Positions 28,793-37,460 of a stretch of 64,000 nucleotides of DNA are shown here, piece after piece; positions within the stretch are counted from its first letter, which is position 1, and each line of letters opens with the position of its first letter. This stretch comes from Bacteroidota bacterium (GTDB lineage: Bacteria; Bacteroidota; Bacteroidia; UBA4408): contig JADKCP010000006.1 in assembly GCA_016718805.1 (NCBI GenBank), forward strand, positions 58,002-122,001, written 5' to 3'. The notes below the pieces were generated by a model. That model was not told the origin of the DNA and did not search any database. It saw nothing but the letters and a program-made list of their open reading frames with translations. The position numbers and the translations under genes were made by a program.

Positions 28793-29500
28793 ATGAAAAA
28801 CTTACTGCTACAAACTTTAGTAGTTATAGTGCTGCTGTTTGCCGCTTGTAAAAAAGATAAAGCAGTGGAAACAGTAGATATTGGATACAATTATTTTCCT
28901 ACTGAAGTAGGACGATATGTTGTGTATCAGGTAGATTCTATTTCGTACGATGATTTTTTTACCCCTGTTAAAATTGATACCGCACATTTTCAGTTGAAGG
29001 AAGTAATTGAGTCAGTATTTTCCGACAATGAAGGACGAGCGAGTGAACGTATTGAACGCTACGTGCGCTACGCCGATACCTTGCCATGGAGCTTGCGAGA
29101 TGTATGGTACCAAACACGCAGTACTACTAAAGCAGAAAAAGTGGAAGAAAATGTACGATATATCAAGCTAACTTTTCCAACCCAAAATAATCAAAAATGG
29201 AATGGAAATGCACTCAATACCATTGGAACTTATACCTATGAATATAAATCGGTAGATACAAAGAAAACGGTAAATGGGAATGTTTTCGATTCAACTCTTA
29301 CCATTAATCAAATAGTAGATTCAAACCTTATTGAAAAAAAATATCAAGTAGAAGTATATGCTAAAAATGTTGGTATGATTTACAAACGATTTGTGGATGT
29401 GCAGGACAAAGGAATTACAATTGAACCCGGTCCTTTATCAGGTCGTATAGATGCCGGAACTGACTATACCTATAGAATCATTGAATACGGAAAACAATAA
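28793..29500 (+). CDS. lipoprotein of unknown function
   Basis: The 235-residue protein has a lipobox (LLFAAC, Cys19) followed by KKDKAVETVD, so it should be lipid-anchored. The mature part is beta-rich (YFPTEVGRYVVYQVDSISYDD, NIGMIYKRFVDVQDKG-like strands) and ends GTDYTYRIIEYGKQ. This layout is common among Bacteroidota lipoproteins encoded near T9SS proteases. No family name or function was recognised. It starts 9 bp after mnmA and is followed after 16 bp by the subtilase gene. Confidence 0.8.
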   Translation: MKNLLLQTLVVIVLLFAACKKDKAVETVDIGYNYFPTEVGRYVVYQVDSISYDDFFTPVKIDTAHFQLKEVIESVFSDNEGRASERIERYVRYADTLPWSLRDVWYQTRSTTKAEKVEENVRYIKLTFPTQNNQKWNGNALNTIGTYTYEYKSVDTKKTVNGNVFDSTLTINQIVDSNLIEKKYQVEVYAKNVGMIYKRFVDVQDKGITIEPGPLSGRIDAGTDYTYRIIEYGKQ

Positions 29501-29516
29501 TTAACAATAACCCAGA

Positions 29517-31178
29517 ATGAAAAAACTTTTCTCTTTTTACTTTGTGATTTTTAGTGCAATTCAAGTGTTTGCGCAAAGCGATAAATACGTGGTTTATTTT
29601 ACCGATAAAAATGGCAGCCCCTACTCTATCTCCAATCCTTCGGCTTATCTTTCACCTAGAGCAATACAGCGTAGAGCCATTCAAAATATTCCTATACAAA
29701 CTGACGACCTTCCGGTGAATCAAACTTATATAAATCAGGTTTCGGCCTTAGGTGTTACTGTATTAAATGTTTCGAAATGGTTCAATGCTATTTCAATTCA
29801 AACTGCTGATACCAATAAGCTAAACAGCGTAAAAAATTTACCTTTTGTTGTTGGAACTCAAGTGATGAATCGCCAATATAAACCTAAAAAAGAAGAACCA
29901 ATCAGCAAATTCGACTTTGAAGCTAAATTACCAAGTATTGTTAGTACAGCCAATCGTAGTAATAGTTTAAACTACGGACAGGCCCTCAATCAAATTCAAA
30001 TGTTGGGTGGTGATTTATTGCATGACTTAGGATATCAGGGACAAGGAACTGTTATAGCTGTTTTAGATGCAGGATTTACTGATGTCGATAATATGATAGT
30101 GTTTGATAGTTTGCGTGCAGGGAACCAAATTTTGGGAACTCGAAATTTTGTTGAAGGAGGAACTTTTGTTTATGGATTTAATTCGCACGGCACTTCGGTA
30201 CTTAGTACAATGGGCGCTAATATACCCGGTACTTTTGTTGGGACAGCTCCAAAAGCAAGTTATTATTTGATACGTACAGAAGACGTTTTGTCTGAAACTC
30301 CAATTGAAGAATTTAACTGGCTTTCAGGAGTTGAATATGCTGATAGTGTTGGAGCTGATGTAATTAATTCATCACTGGGTTATACCACATTCGATAACCC
30401 TGCCTTAAATCATACTTATGCCGATCAAAACGGACATACAAATATTAGCGCACGAGCAGCTTCACGTTGTGCCAGTAAAGGAATTGTTGTGGTTGTAGCT
30501 GCAGGAAATGAAGGCAGTAGCTTTTTTCACTACATCAGTTCACCGGCTGATGCCGATAGTATTTTGGCAATCGGTGCTGTTGATGGTCAAGGAAACTATG
30601 CGGGTTTTAGTTCAACCGGACCATCTTACGATGGACGTATTAAACCCAATGTTGCAGCCCAGGGTTCAGGAACTATCGTAGCTTATCCGGGTGGAAACAT
30701 TGGTGGAGGTAGTGGAACTTCTTTTGCATCGCCGGTTACTGCTGGAATGGTTGCTTGTTTGCGTCAAGCCAATCCTACAAAAAATTACCTGCAAATAATT
30801 GATGGAGTTCAACAAAGTGCCAGTCAGTATGCAAATCCCGATAGTTTAAAAGGCTATGGAATCCCCAATTTTAATTTGGCGAACTTGTTAATTTCAGGAA
30901 TTAAAGTAAACGATAAAACTACTTATGGATTGCAGAATGTATTTCCGAATCCCTTTTCAAACCAACTTGAATTTATTTATAATTCGCCCGAAAATCAAAA
31001 CTTACAAGTACAATTGGTGGATCTTAGTGGACGCATTGTATTTGATGCAACTCAAAAAGTTTACGGACGCAATTTCAATTTAATACAACTCGAAAGCAGC
31101 GCAATCGCAAAAGGATTTTATACTTTGAGAGTTACGGGGAATCAAGGAAAGTTTGAGAAAAAAGTTGTAAAAAACTAG
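29517..31178 (+). CDS. T9SS-secreted subtilisin-like serine protease (S8)
   Basis: The 553-residue protein has a signal peptide (to about VFAQ, residue 20), an inhibitor-I9-like pro-region (about 21-115), and an S8 catalytic domain. The triad is D184 (VIAVLDAGFTD), H224 (NSHGTSVLS) and S402 (GGSGTSFASPVTAG), with the oxyanion Asn probably N331 in VVAAGNEGS. The C-terminal 80 residues form a type A T9SS sorting domain (NVFPNPFSNQLEF through GKFEKKVVKN). The enzyme should be exported by the SprA system and attached to or released from the surface. Its stop codon shares the palindrome CTAG with the convergent T9SS gene. Confidence 0.95.
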   Translation: MKKLFSFYFVIFSAIQVFAQSDKYVVYFTDKNGSPYSISNPSAYLSPRAIQRRAIQNIPIQTDDLPVNQTYINQVSALGVTVLNVSKWFNAISIQTADTNKLNSVKNLPFVVGTQVMNRQYKPKKEEPISKFDFEAKLPSIVSTANRSNSLNYGQALNQIQMLGGDLLHDLGYQGQGTVIAVLDAGFTDVDNMIVFDSLRAGNQILGTRNFVEGGTFVYGFNSHGTSVLSTMGANIPGTFVGTAPKASYYLIRTEDVLSETPIEEFNWLSGVEYADSVGADVINSSLGYTTFDNPALNHTYADQNGHTNISARAASRCASKGIVVVVAAGNEGSSFFHYISSPADADSILAIGAVDGQGNYAGFSSTGPSYDGRIKPNVAAQGSGTIVAYPGGNIGGGSGTSFASPVTAGMVACLRQANPTKNYLQIIDGVQQSASQYANPDSLKGYGIPNFNLANLLISGIKVNDKTTYGLQNVFPNPFSNQLEFIYNSPENQNLQVQLVDLSGRIVFDATQKVYGRNFNLIQLESSAIAKGFYTLRVTGNQGKFEKKVVKN

Positions 31179-32008
31179 TTCACTACCACCCGCTTACTTT
31201 GCGTGCCTTTTGAAGTATTTATCTGCAAAATATATATTCCCTTTTGCAAACTTGAAATATCAATTGGTTCAGCGTTATAACTAGTTGTTGAATAAACTTG
31301 CTTTCCTAAAATACTAAACAAAGAAATATTTGCTCCTCTCAAGGATGTGGCATTTTGAATAGATAATTTAGTGTCGTTAACAACTACCGAAAAATCAGTT
31401 AACCCTGCAGTTTCTTCCAGCGAATTTGGAAGTACATAATATACTTTAATAGTAGCATGATCGTATTGAGCCAATTGAGCGAAGTCGGTATTTTTTACCC
31501 TAACCATAAACCCAAACATAGAGTTATTAATATCTTGAGCAGTCCAAGTGGTACCCCATAAATTGGTTGAATCGCCATAATTAACGTAAGTTAAGGTATT
31601 AGGCCATTGTAGGTTATTAGCCAGATTTAATCCAACTGGAAGACCTGCTTTTGTTAGCATCACTACTGAATCCTTAATGTTCGGTAATGGGTTAGAAATC
31701 ATCTTTCGCAAACGAAGCTCAATTCCGTTAACAATAGCATTGGACGGAATTGAAAAATTAAATCCATTAATGTTTGCTTCCTTAGAATAAAAGCAAAAGT
31801 TAGCGTTTGGACAAAGCGGATAATCAGTTAAATCAGTATATGCAACACTATTGTCGCCGGCAACATTAAAACCTTGTAAATTGGGAAAATTGGCTCCGCT
31901 ACCTGAAGTGGATCCAGCGATAGGACTATTAGGACCTGCACTTTGTGCATTAACTGTTAAGGATGCTGCACTTAATAAAAGTGTTACAAATAGTATAGAT
32001 ATTCTCAT
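31175..32008 (-). CDS. T9SS type A sorting-domain protein, short
   Basis: This is a 277-residue exported protein with a signal peptide (to about VNAQS) and a beta-rich central region. The latter contains FNFSIPSNAIVNGIELRLRK and ATIKVYYVLP, resembling the strands of a carbohydrate-binding-like or collagen-binding-like jelly roll. A C-terminal T9SS sorting domain follows (ANISLFSILGKQVYSTTS ... IYILQINTSKGTQSKRVVVN). No catalytic motif was seen; it is probably a surface or matrix protein. A TAGTTTTG -7 box lies 15 bp upstream of its ATG. Confidence 0.88.
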   Translation of the reverse strand: MRISILFVTLLLSAASLTVNAQSAGPNSPIAGSTSGSGANFPNLQGFNVAGDNSVAYTDLTDYPLCPNANFCFYSKEANINGFNFSIPSNAIVNGIELRLRKMISNPLPNIKDSVVMLTKAGLPVGLNLANNLQWPNTLTYVNYGDSTNLWGTTWTAQDINNSMFGFMVRVKNTDFAQLAQYDHATIKVYYVLPNSLEETAGLTDFSVVVNDTKLSIQNATSLRGANISLFSILGKQVYSTTSYNAEPIDISSLQKGIYILQINTSKGTQSKRVVVN

Positions 32009-32023
32009 AGATTATGTTTTTTA

Positions 32024-32031
32024 CAAAACTA
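32024..32031 (-). promoter_or_regulatory. -7 box (TAGTTTTG) upstream of the short T9SS gene
   Basis: The minus strand reads TAGTTTTG, a perfect TAnnTTTG match, 15 bp before the ATG of the gene ending at 31175. The nearest upstream TTG is 27 bp away, outside the usual spacer range, so the -33 element is unclear. Confidence 0.45.
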
Positions 32032-32136
32032 TTGAATTTACTTACTGTAATTACACTTCAATTCAAAAAAATATAGGGAGCACAACTACCTTAATTGGAG
32101 GTCCTATAAATTTCAGCACCAATTTATTTCTAAAAA

Positions 32137-32577
32137 AATCAGGGTCAGTCTAAAGGAGCGGAATCGAAACTGTGGGCTGGTAGGGAGGATCTGGGAATTT
32201 GGGAATTAAAAATCACATTGTTAAACTAAAAATCAGGGTCAGTCTGAGCGAAGTCGAAGAGGTGGGCTGCTAGGGAGGATCTGGGAATTTGGGAATCTGG
32301 GAATCTGGGAATTTGGGAATCTGCAAATCTGAAAATCTGGGAATCTGGGAATCTGGGAATTTGGGAATTTGGGAATTAAAAATCACATTTTTAAACTAAA
32401 AATCCGGGTCAGTCTGAGCGGAGTCGAAGAGGTGGGCTGGTAGGGAGGATCTGGGAATTTGGGAATCTGTGAATTTGGGAATCTGAAAATCTGGGAATCT
32501 AGGAATCTGGGAATTTGGGAATTAAAAATCACATTTTTAAACCCAAAATTAGGGTCAGTCTGAGCGGAGTCGAAGAC
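32137..32577. repeat. tandem long repeat containing a GGGAATYT octamer array
   Basis: A long unit occurs about three and a quarter times. Each copy opens with GGGTCAGTCT and TAGGGAGGATCT, continues into an 8-bp tandem array (GGGAATCT or GGGAATTT), and closes with TAAAAATCACATTTTTAAAC. Octamer counts differ: about 1.75 copies at 32193-32206, 11.75 at 32283-32376 and 8.75 at 32453-32522. A fourth copy holds only the GTCAGTCTGAGCGGAGTCG head near 32551-32576. All arrays end on GGGAAT. No reading frame runs through it. The TCTGAGCG..GTCGAAGA core resembles short dispersed repeats I recall from many bacterial genomes; that recollection is unverified. Confidence 0.9.
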
Positions 32578-32735
32578 CGTGTGTTAGCCAATTGGAGGGT
32601 ATTTATAATATACTAGGAATCTTACAAATGATTCCTTTTTACAACTAGAAAAATGATTCCGATGCTTCAAAAATATACTCTAGCTAAAATCCAATCTACC
32701 AAGCTATAAAAAACCGCATGGTTATTATTTTCAAC
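32578..32735. other. intergenic remainder with a weak hairpin
   Basis: Next to the repeat locus lies AT-rich sequence with AGGAATC (32615-32621) and GATTCCT (32630-32636) forming a 7-bp stem followed by five T on the plus strand. No plus-strand gene ends nearby, so a terminator role is doubtful. Confidence 0.3.
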
Positions 32736-33227
32736 TTATTTCTTATTCACCGGAATCCAAATCTCTTCCTCCGAATCAGGTGAAGTGTTGCTATACTTTT
32801 CACCCAACAATTCAAAATGTGGGGCAAGCCTTAATTCGTAACCCGAAGCAGGTAACCATTCTTCAAATATCATCCTGAAAAAAGGAGCAGCATTCATAAC
32901 AGCGCCCTTGTACAGAAATACTGCATAGGTACCGCCCTTTAATTCAAACTTCTCAAAACCATCAGGTATACTATCAACTTGTGAAACTTCCACTGCTGCC
33001 CACTTTTCAAAATTTTCAGCAATGTTAAAAGGAACAAATTTAAATTGATCAGGATATACCTGCATTGAAATAAGGTCGCTAGTAACTTTATGTTGTATTT
33101 GATTTCGTTGGGGCATAAAACTTTTCCATAATTCGGCAGTGCGGTTGTTTTGTATACACATGCTTAAATGCTTACCTACAAGTAATTTGGGACTAAGTAT
33201 GCTTATTTCCGGTTGTACCATTTCCAA
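32736..33227 (-). CDS. GyrI-like (effector-binding) domain protein
   Basis: This is a 163-residue stand-alone GyrI-like/AraC effector-binding domain, a beta-alpha fold that binds small hydrophobic molecules in multidrug regulators. Matching segments are ELWKSFMPQRNQI (first helix), VPFNIAENFEKWAAVEV, GFEKFELKGGTYAVFLYKG (central strand pair), and the terminal ILPASGYEL-like block WLPASGYELRLAPHFE with EIWIPV. There is no helix-turn-helix, so it is not a transcription factor by itself. Ligand unknown. It is divergently oriented to serC. Confidence 0.85.
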   Translation of the reverse strand: MEMVQPEISILSPKLLVGKHLSMCIQNNRTAELWKSFMPQRNQIQHKVTSDLISMQVYPDQFKFVPFNIAENFEKWAAVEVSQVDSIPDGFEKFELKGGTYAVFLYKGAVMNAAPFFRMIFEEWLPASGYELRLAPHFELLGEKYSNTSPDSEEEIWIPVNKK

Positions 33228-33620
33228 TATTATTTCTAATAATATACGTTTTTGTTCCTAAAATTTAAAATAATGAAACAGAATAAAATTCTCGTTAGAT
33301 CAGTATTTATTACTGGAAAGCTGATTTGATTTCGCAGTAACTAAAACTTATCCTTCTCAATTTTATGAATCACATCACTAATAAATAAAATATAATTTAG
33401 GTAAATTGGGGATAAGCATATTATATCTTATTGCTTATTCGCAATTCATTGATAATTCGGATTCAATTTTTTTCAAAAATAAAAAACTCTTTCAGCTATT
33501 CTGCCAGAGTAATATTAATTAGTAATTTCACATCCAAAATTTTTGCAATTACACGTTTTTACTAATTGCAATTATTTCTTCAAACCTCTACAATACAATA
33601 GTTCTAAACAAGATTCACGT
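33228..33620. other. intergenic region between GyrI-like gene and serC
   Basis: About 390 bp of AT-rich sequence with no supported gene. A frame from 33543 merely extends serC upstream through TTG and lacks family similarity. Promoters for both divergent genes must lie here; I see TAATTTCA at about 33520-33527 but no clean TAnnTTTG match. Confidence 0.4.
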
Positions 33621-34694
33621 ATGAAAAAAGTTCACAATTTTAGCGCAGGACCCGGAATTCTACCAGCCGAAGTTATTAAGCAATCAGCCGAAGCAGTTCT
33701 TAATTTTGATAATTTAAATCTTTCCTTACTCGAAATTTCACACCGCAGTAAAAATTTTATAGCTGTGATGGATCAAGCGGTTGAATTGGTAAAAGATTTA
33801 TTGAAATTACCTTCGGGCTATTCGGTAATTTTTGTTGGTGGAGGTGCAAGTACACAATTTGCAATGGTTCCCTACAATTTGTTAAAAACAAACGGAACTG
33901 CAGGCTATTTAAACACAGGTGTTTGGGCAAGTAAAGCCATCAAAGAAGCCAAAATCATTGGTAATACACAGGTAATTGCCAGTAGCGAAGACAAACAATT
34001 TTCATACATCCCAAAAGGATATACCATTCCTGATAATTTGGATTACATGCACATTACTTCTAACAATACGATTTATGGTACCCAATTAAAAGAGTTTCCT
34101 AAAAGTCCGGTTAGTTTGGTTTGCGATATGAGCAGCGATATTTTTTCACGCGAAATTAATGCTGCCGATTTCGATTTAATTTATGCAGGCGCACAAAAAA
34201 ATATGGGACCTGCCGGTGCAACTTTGGTAGTGGTAAAAGACGAAATACTTGGAAAGACTGGTCGTACTCTCCTATCTATGCTCGATTACCGTACTCACAT
34301 AAAAGCCGGAAGCATGTACAATACGCCACCAGTGTATCCTATTTACGTGTCGATGCTAACAATGAAATGGTTAAAAGACAATGGTGGTGTATCTTGGATT
34401 GAAAAAATTAACGAGCAAAAAGCTGCCTTATTATATTCCGAAATTGATCGAAATAGTTTGTTTAAAGGCACTGTAGTTAAAGAAGACCGCTCTTTAATGA
34501 ATGTAAATTTTGTACTCACCCAACCCGAACTCGAAGCTGAATTTGATGCCTTGACAAAAGCTGCAAACTTAAGCGGATTAAAAGGCCACCGCGATGTAGG
34601 TGGATACCGTGCATCTTTATACAATGCTTTACCACTCGAAAGTGTGAAAGCCCTTGTTGAGGTGATGCAGGAATTTGAGAAAAAATCTGCTTAA
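33621..34694 (+). CDS. serC: phosphoserine aminotransferase
   Basis: SerC converts 3-phosphohydroxypyruvate to phosphoserine in serine synthesis and also acts in pyridoxal phosphate synthesis. The 357-residue protein starts MKKVHNFSAGPGILPAEV, the canonical SerC N-terminus. The upstream 26 codons from 33543 are therefore rejected. The PLP-binding lysine is K193 in GAQKNMGPAG, and GGGASTQF (73-80) is the phosphate/PLP loop. HRSKNF and the C-terminal GHRDVGGYRASLYNA are substrate-binding motifs. It stands alone and converges on the SiaC gene. Confidence 0.96.
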   Translation: MKKVHNFSAGPGILPAEVIKQSAEAVLNFDNLNLSLLEISHRSKNFIAVMDQAVELVKDLLKLPSGYSVIFVGGGASTQFAMVPYNLLKTNGTAGYLNTGVWASKAIKEAKIIGNTQVIASSEDKQFSYIPKGYTIPDNLDYMHITSNNTIYGTQLKEFPKSPVSLVCDMSSDIFSREINAADFDLIYAGAQKNMGPAGATLVVVKDEILGKTGRTLLSMLDYRTHIKAGSMYNTPPVYPIYVSMLTMKWLKDNGGVSWIEKINEQKAALLYSEIDRNSLFKGTVVKEDRSLMNVNFVLTQPELEAEFDALTKAANLSGLKGHRDVGGYRASLYNALPLESVKALVEVMQEFEKKSA

Positions 34695-34826
34695 TAAAAT
34701 TCAAATTCCAGTAATTTTCTGATTAGGAAGTAAAATTAAAACACTTGAACAGTGTTTAAAATGCGTAACAATATTTGCGTGATTCCACTTTTATTGCTCC
34801 AGTTGAACTGAAATAAATTTCGAATT

Positions 34827-35198
34827 CTAGTAATTCAGTAAGGTAAAAGGCAATTGTATTAATTTAGAATAGCGCTCCCCTGCCGCATGCATGTCTTTAT
34901 CGTCGGGATGGTAGTACCAATGAATTTCAACGCTATTGTTTACAGATATATCCTGCAAATAGCAAAATAATTTATACAGTTGCTTTGCAGAAGTAGTGTT
35001 GTAATATTCCAACTTAATCTTGAAAATGCTCTTTTTTGAAAAGGCTTCCTTGTGCTTCTCAATCCATGCGAAAATTGGTGCATAAAAAGCTATCGCATCT
35101 TCAGGCAAGGAGCGATGATTAATCTCATACTCTCCTTTTTGCGCATCCAAAATAATTCCAGGACTATCTTCTTTTGCTTTAATCAGTAAGGCTTCCAT
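34827..35198 (-). CDS. SiaC-family regulatory phosphoprotein (DUF1987)
   Basis: This is a 123-residue member of the SiaC/DUF1987 family. In Pseudomonas, SiaC is phosphorylated by SiaB and dephosphorylated by SiaA, and controls the diguanylate cyclase SiaD. Here IILDAQKGEYEINHRSLPEDA and FKIKLEYYNTTSAKQL match the family. The NTTS motif places Thr68/Thr69 at the position I recall for the Pseudomonas phospho-threonine (Thr68). Its start is 2 bp after the stop of the double-SiaB gene, so the two are surely co-transcribed. No SiaA phosphatase or SiaD is encoded within this window. Confidence 0.88.
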   Translation of the reverse strand: MEALLIKAKEDSPGIILDAQKGEYEINHRSLPEDAIAFYAPIFAWIEKHKEAFSKKSIFKIKLEYYNTTSAKQLYKLFCYLQDISVNNSVEIHWYYHPDDKDMHAAGERYSKLIQLPFTLLNY

Positions 35199-35200
35199 AC

Positions 35201-36340
35201 TTAATTGGCAATATCTTCAATCTTTACCTGAACTGTAAAAAACGCAAAGTCTGCGTCAACAGGTTGAATCAGGTAAGATAAATTATGTTTACTTTTTAAC
35301 TTCATGTCAATTAATCCCAGCCCTGCTCCACGCTGATCTACGCGTTCTTCGGCCATCAGTAAACTATTAAATAATTCCGACAGTTTTGATGTATCCGAGC
35401 TATTTACACGTTCTAATTTTTCAGTTAAAGCAGGAATTCGAGAGGAAAAAATCAAATTTCCGGAAGTAATAATGTAACGTTCTTCGTGTCGTTCAATCAT
35501 AAATACTCCTTTGTGTTTCTCGTTTCCATCAAGCGTGGTATTTGCATGCTTGTATATATTTTGTATTAATTCAACAATAATATTTACAATACGTTTTCTA
35601 AACAATAACTGATTGCCCCTGCTCATGTTGCCTTCTGTCATGTTTAAAACCGTTTTCATGTTTTCGTGGTTAAAATCACCTTGAAAAACAAAATTCAAAT
35701 TCTTATTCAGCACAATTTGGTGAAAGCTCTTCGCAGCATCCAATGCTTCCGGCTCAATATGGTCGAGTGTATTGTCTTTTCCTCCTGAAAGTGTCACCTT
35801 TGATTGAAAGTAAAAAAACGACTTTTTTGTATTGATTGGGTTGAAAGCAAATGCTAATTTGTTTCCCGATTTACGCGCCATTTCAATTAATCCTAAACCA
35901 GCTCCTCCTTTATTCGACAATTCGCCCATATCGAGTACTTCACGGTAGTAACTTTTTAGGCTTTCCGGATCCAGGCTATTTACTTTCTCGAGTTTGTGCA
36001 CCAAGGGCTCTACTTTGTCAACGTCTATTAAATTTCCGGAGGTGATGTAATAATCTTGCGCTTTACGCTGAATAATAAATAAACTGGAATTGTCATTCGA
36101 TACATCTTCAACTGCTTCAGTGTGTCGAGTAATATTCTGAAGCGACTCCACCATGATGAAAAAAACCTTCTTCTTTAAGGCCGAAGGCTCATTCACAATT
36201 TGCATGTTTGTTTCAGCCAACGATAATATGGTTTCGTTCAAATGATCACTAAAATCACCTTTATAAATGTAGCTTAAGCTAAATGCAGATAGGTGAGTGT
36301 ATAACTGATAAACAAAACTAAGCTCGCTATTTTCCTTCAT
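35201..36340 (-). CDS. tandemly duplicated SiaB-family protein kinase
   Basis: Family members I know are single domains of roughly 180-200 residues; this protein is 379 residues and contains two in tandem. Each half has an N-box (VESLQNITRH, with E65/N69/H73; and VELIQNIYKH, with E257/N261/H265) and a glycine-rich ATP lid (NKGGAGLGLIEM at 143-154; QRGAGLGLIDM at 336-346). Other segments repeat as well: YITSGNLI near residue 98 and IITSGNLI near 290, and KLEKVNS against KLERVNS. Both halves keep the residues expected for a GHKL-type kinase, so both may be active. It overlaps the upstream DUF2520 gene by 14 bp and abuts SiaC downstream. Expected role: phosphorylation of SiaC in a switch linked to surface growth or a second messenger. 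Confidence 0.88.
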   Translation of the reverse strand: MKENSELSFVYQLYTHLSAFSLSYIYKGDFSDHLNETILSLAETNMQIVNEPSALKKKVFFIMVESLQNITRHTEAVEDVSNDNSSLFIIQRKAQDYYITSGNLIDVDKVEPLVHKLEKVNSLDPESLKSYYREVLDMGELSNKGGAGLGLIEMARKSGNKLAFAFNPINTKKSFFYFQSKVTLSGGKDNTLDHIEPEALDAAKSFHQIVLNKNLNFVFQGDFNHENMKTVLNMTEGNMSRGNQLLFRKRIVNIIVELIQNIYKHANTTLDGNEKHKGVFMIERHEERYIITSGNLIFSSRIPALTEKLERVNSSDTSKLSELFNSLLMAEERVDQRGAGLGLIDMKLKSKHNLSYLIQPVDADFAFFTVQVKIEDIAN

Positions 36341-37118
36341 TCCGGTTAGTAAAATCTACAATACTTTTGGATACTAATGTATATATTTTTTTAAAACCTT
36401 CTTCATTTTTTAAAAAACTCAAATGCTGATTCATCACTTTTTTATCCTTTCGAATTGCAGGTCCCGTTTGCAAAAAAGGAGGAGAACTTTTTTGTGCTTT
36501 GGTTGCTGTTTCTTGAATTAATGGATGCAACAAGGAAAACGGAAGATTTTGTTGTTGAAGTAAACATTCAGAAATTGCATACATGTGATTTGTAAAGTTG
36601 CAAGCAAATACTGCTGCGATGTGAACTGCTTTGCGTTGTTCTGAATTAATTACCACCGTGTTTTTACTGAGTAGTAAGGCAAGCCTTCGTATTAATTTTA
36701 AAGATTTTGTTGAATTTGCTTCAATTAAAATGGGTACCTTTTCAAAATCGATTGACCTTGTTTTACTAAAAGTTTGAAGTGGGTACATCACCCCATAATT
36801 CGGAAACTTCGTTGTAAAAACCGAACTGCTTACCGAGCCTGAAGTATGCACTATTAATCCAGGTTCAAAGTCCAAATTAGTAAGTAGCTCCTCAATTGCA
36901 TCGTCCTTTACTGCTACTATGTATACATCCGCATTCTGAGGTAATTGAGTAAGCGTGCTTGTTGCCTTTGATTGTACTTTAGATGCTAACGTTCGGGCAT
37001 TAGCTATAGTTTTACTATAAATAGAAAGAATGTTGCAATTGCGTTGCTTCAATGCCAGAGCCAGCTGTGTTGCCACATTTCCTGAACCCAGTAGTACAAT
37101 GTTTAATTTTTGCGCCAT
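36327..37118 (-). CDS. Rossmann-fold DUF2520 protein
   Basis: The 263-residue protein has an N-terminal NAD(P)-binding Rossmann motif (IVLLGSGNVATQLALAL, G12/G14 region) and a C-terminal all-helical dimerisation domain (DUF2520). The latter includes HIAAVFACNFTNHMYAIS and the LHPLIQETATKA segment. The fold resembles F420-dependent NADP oxidoreductases and 6-phosphogluconate dehydrogenase-like enzymes; the substrate is unknown. Its stop overlaps the start of the SiaB gene by 14 bp and it lies 36 bp after purS, so it is mid-operon. Confidence 0.88.
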   Translation of the reverse strand: MAQKLNIVLLGSGNVATQLALALKQRNCNILSIYSKTIANARTLASKVQSKATSTLTQLPQNADVYIVAVKDDAIEELLTNLDFEPGLIVHTSGSVSSSVFTTKFPNYGVMYPLQTFSKTRSIDFEKVPILIEANSTKSLKLIRRLALLLSKNTVVINSEQRKAVHIAAVFACNFTNHMYAISECLLQQQNLPFSLLHPLIQETATKAQKSSPPFLQTGPAIRKDKKVMNQHLSFLKNEEGFKKIYTLVSKSIVDFTNRNEGK

Positions 37119-37154
37119 GGCTGAAATTTACTCAAATTGCGCATTCCGTTAGTT

Positions 37155-37406
37155 TTATTCCTGCACTAATTCAAAGTGGTAACTTTCCATAATTTGATTT
37201 GCCAGTAACTTCTTACAGGCTTCATCTACCTTTGAATGAGCTGTTTCTTTAGTATCGGCTTCCACTTCTAGGGTGATGTGCTTTCCTATGCGAACATTTT
37301 CAATTTCAGATAAATGCAAGTTTTTCATGCTTGCTGTAACTGCTTTTCCTTGCGGATCAAGTAATGCTTTCAAAGGCATAACGTCTATTTCGGCTCTAAA
37401 TTTCAT
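37155..37406 (-). CDS. purS: phosphoribosylformylglycinamidine synthase subunit PurS
   Basis: PurS is the small dimeric partner that bridges PurQ and PurL in the fourth step of purine synthesis. The 83-residue protein fits the family: KFRAEIDVMPLKALLDPQGKAV at the start (the usual R/K-x-x-V-L-D-P-x-G-x-x-V pattern), a central GKHITLEVE strand and the C-terminal MESYHFEL segment. purQ and purL are not adjacent. It sits between pssA (54-bp gap) and the DUF2520 gene (36-bp gap) on the same strand. Confidence 0.93.
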   Translation of the reverse strand: MKFRAEIDVMPLKALLDPQGKAVTASMKNLHLSEIENVRIGKHITLEVEADTKETAHSKVDEACKKLLANQIMESYHFELVQE

Positions 37407-37460
37407 TGTTGAATTATTGATTGTATGAATTGATGTTGTTTAATTTTGGGGTTAGATGCA

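Noticed and set aside
32190..32525. Regular repeats resembling a CRISPR array
   Set aside because: The unit is 8 bp with no unique spacers and no cas genes nearby; it is a satellite nested in a longer duplication.
32615..32640. Plus-strand intrinsic terminator
   Set aside because: Stem is AT-rich with an 8-nt loop and no plus-strand gene ends within a kilobase upstream.
33543..33620. 26-residue N-terminal extension of SerC
   Set aside because: Starts at TTG and has no family match; the canonical SerC N-terminus begins at the ATG 33621.
34735..34765. Hairpin AAACACT/AGTGTTT between serC and SiaC as a bidirectional terminator
   Set aside because: Only seven AT-rich pairs and no clean T run on either side; not convincing.
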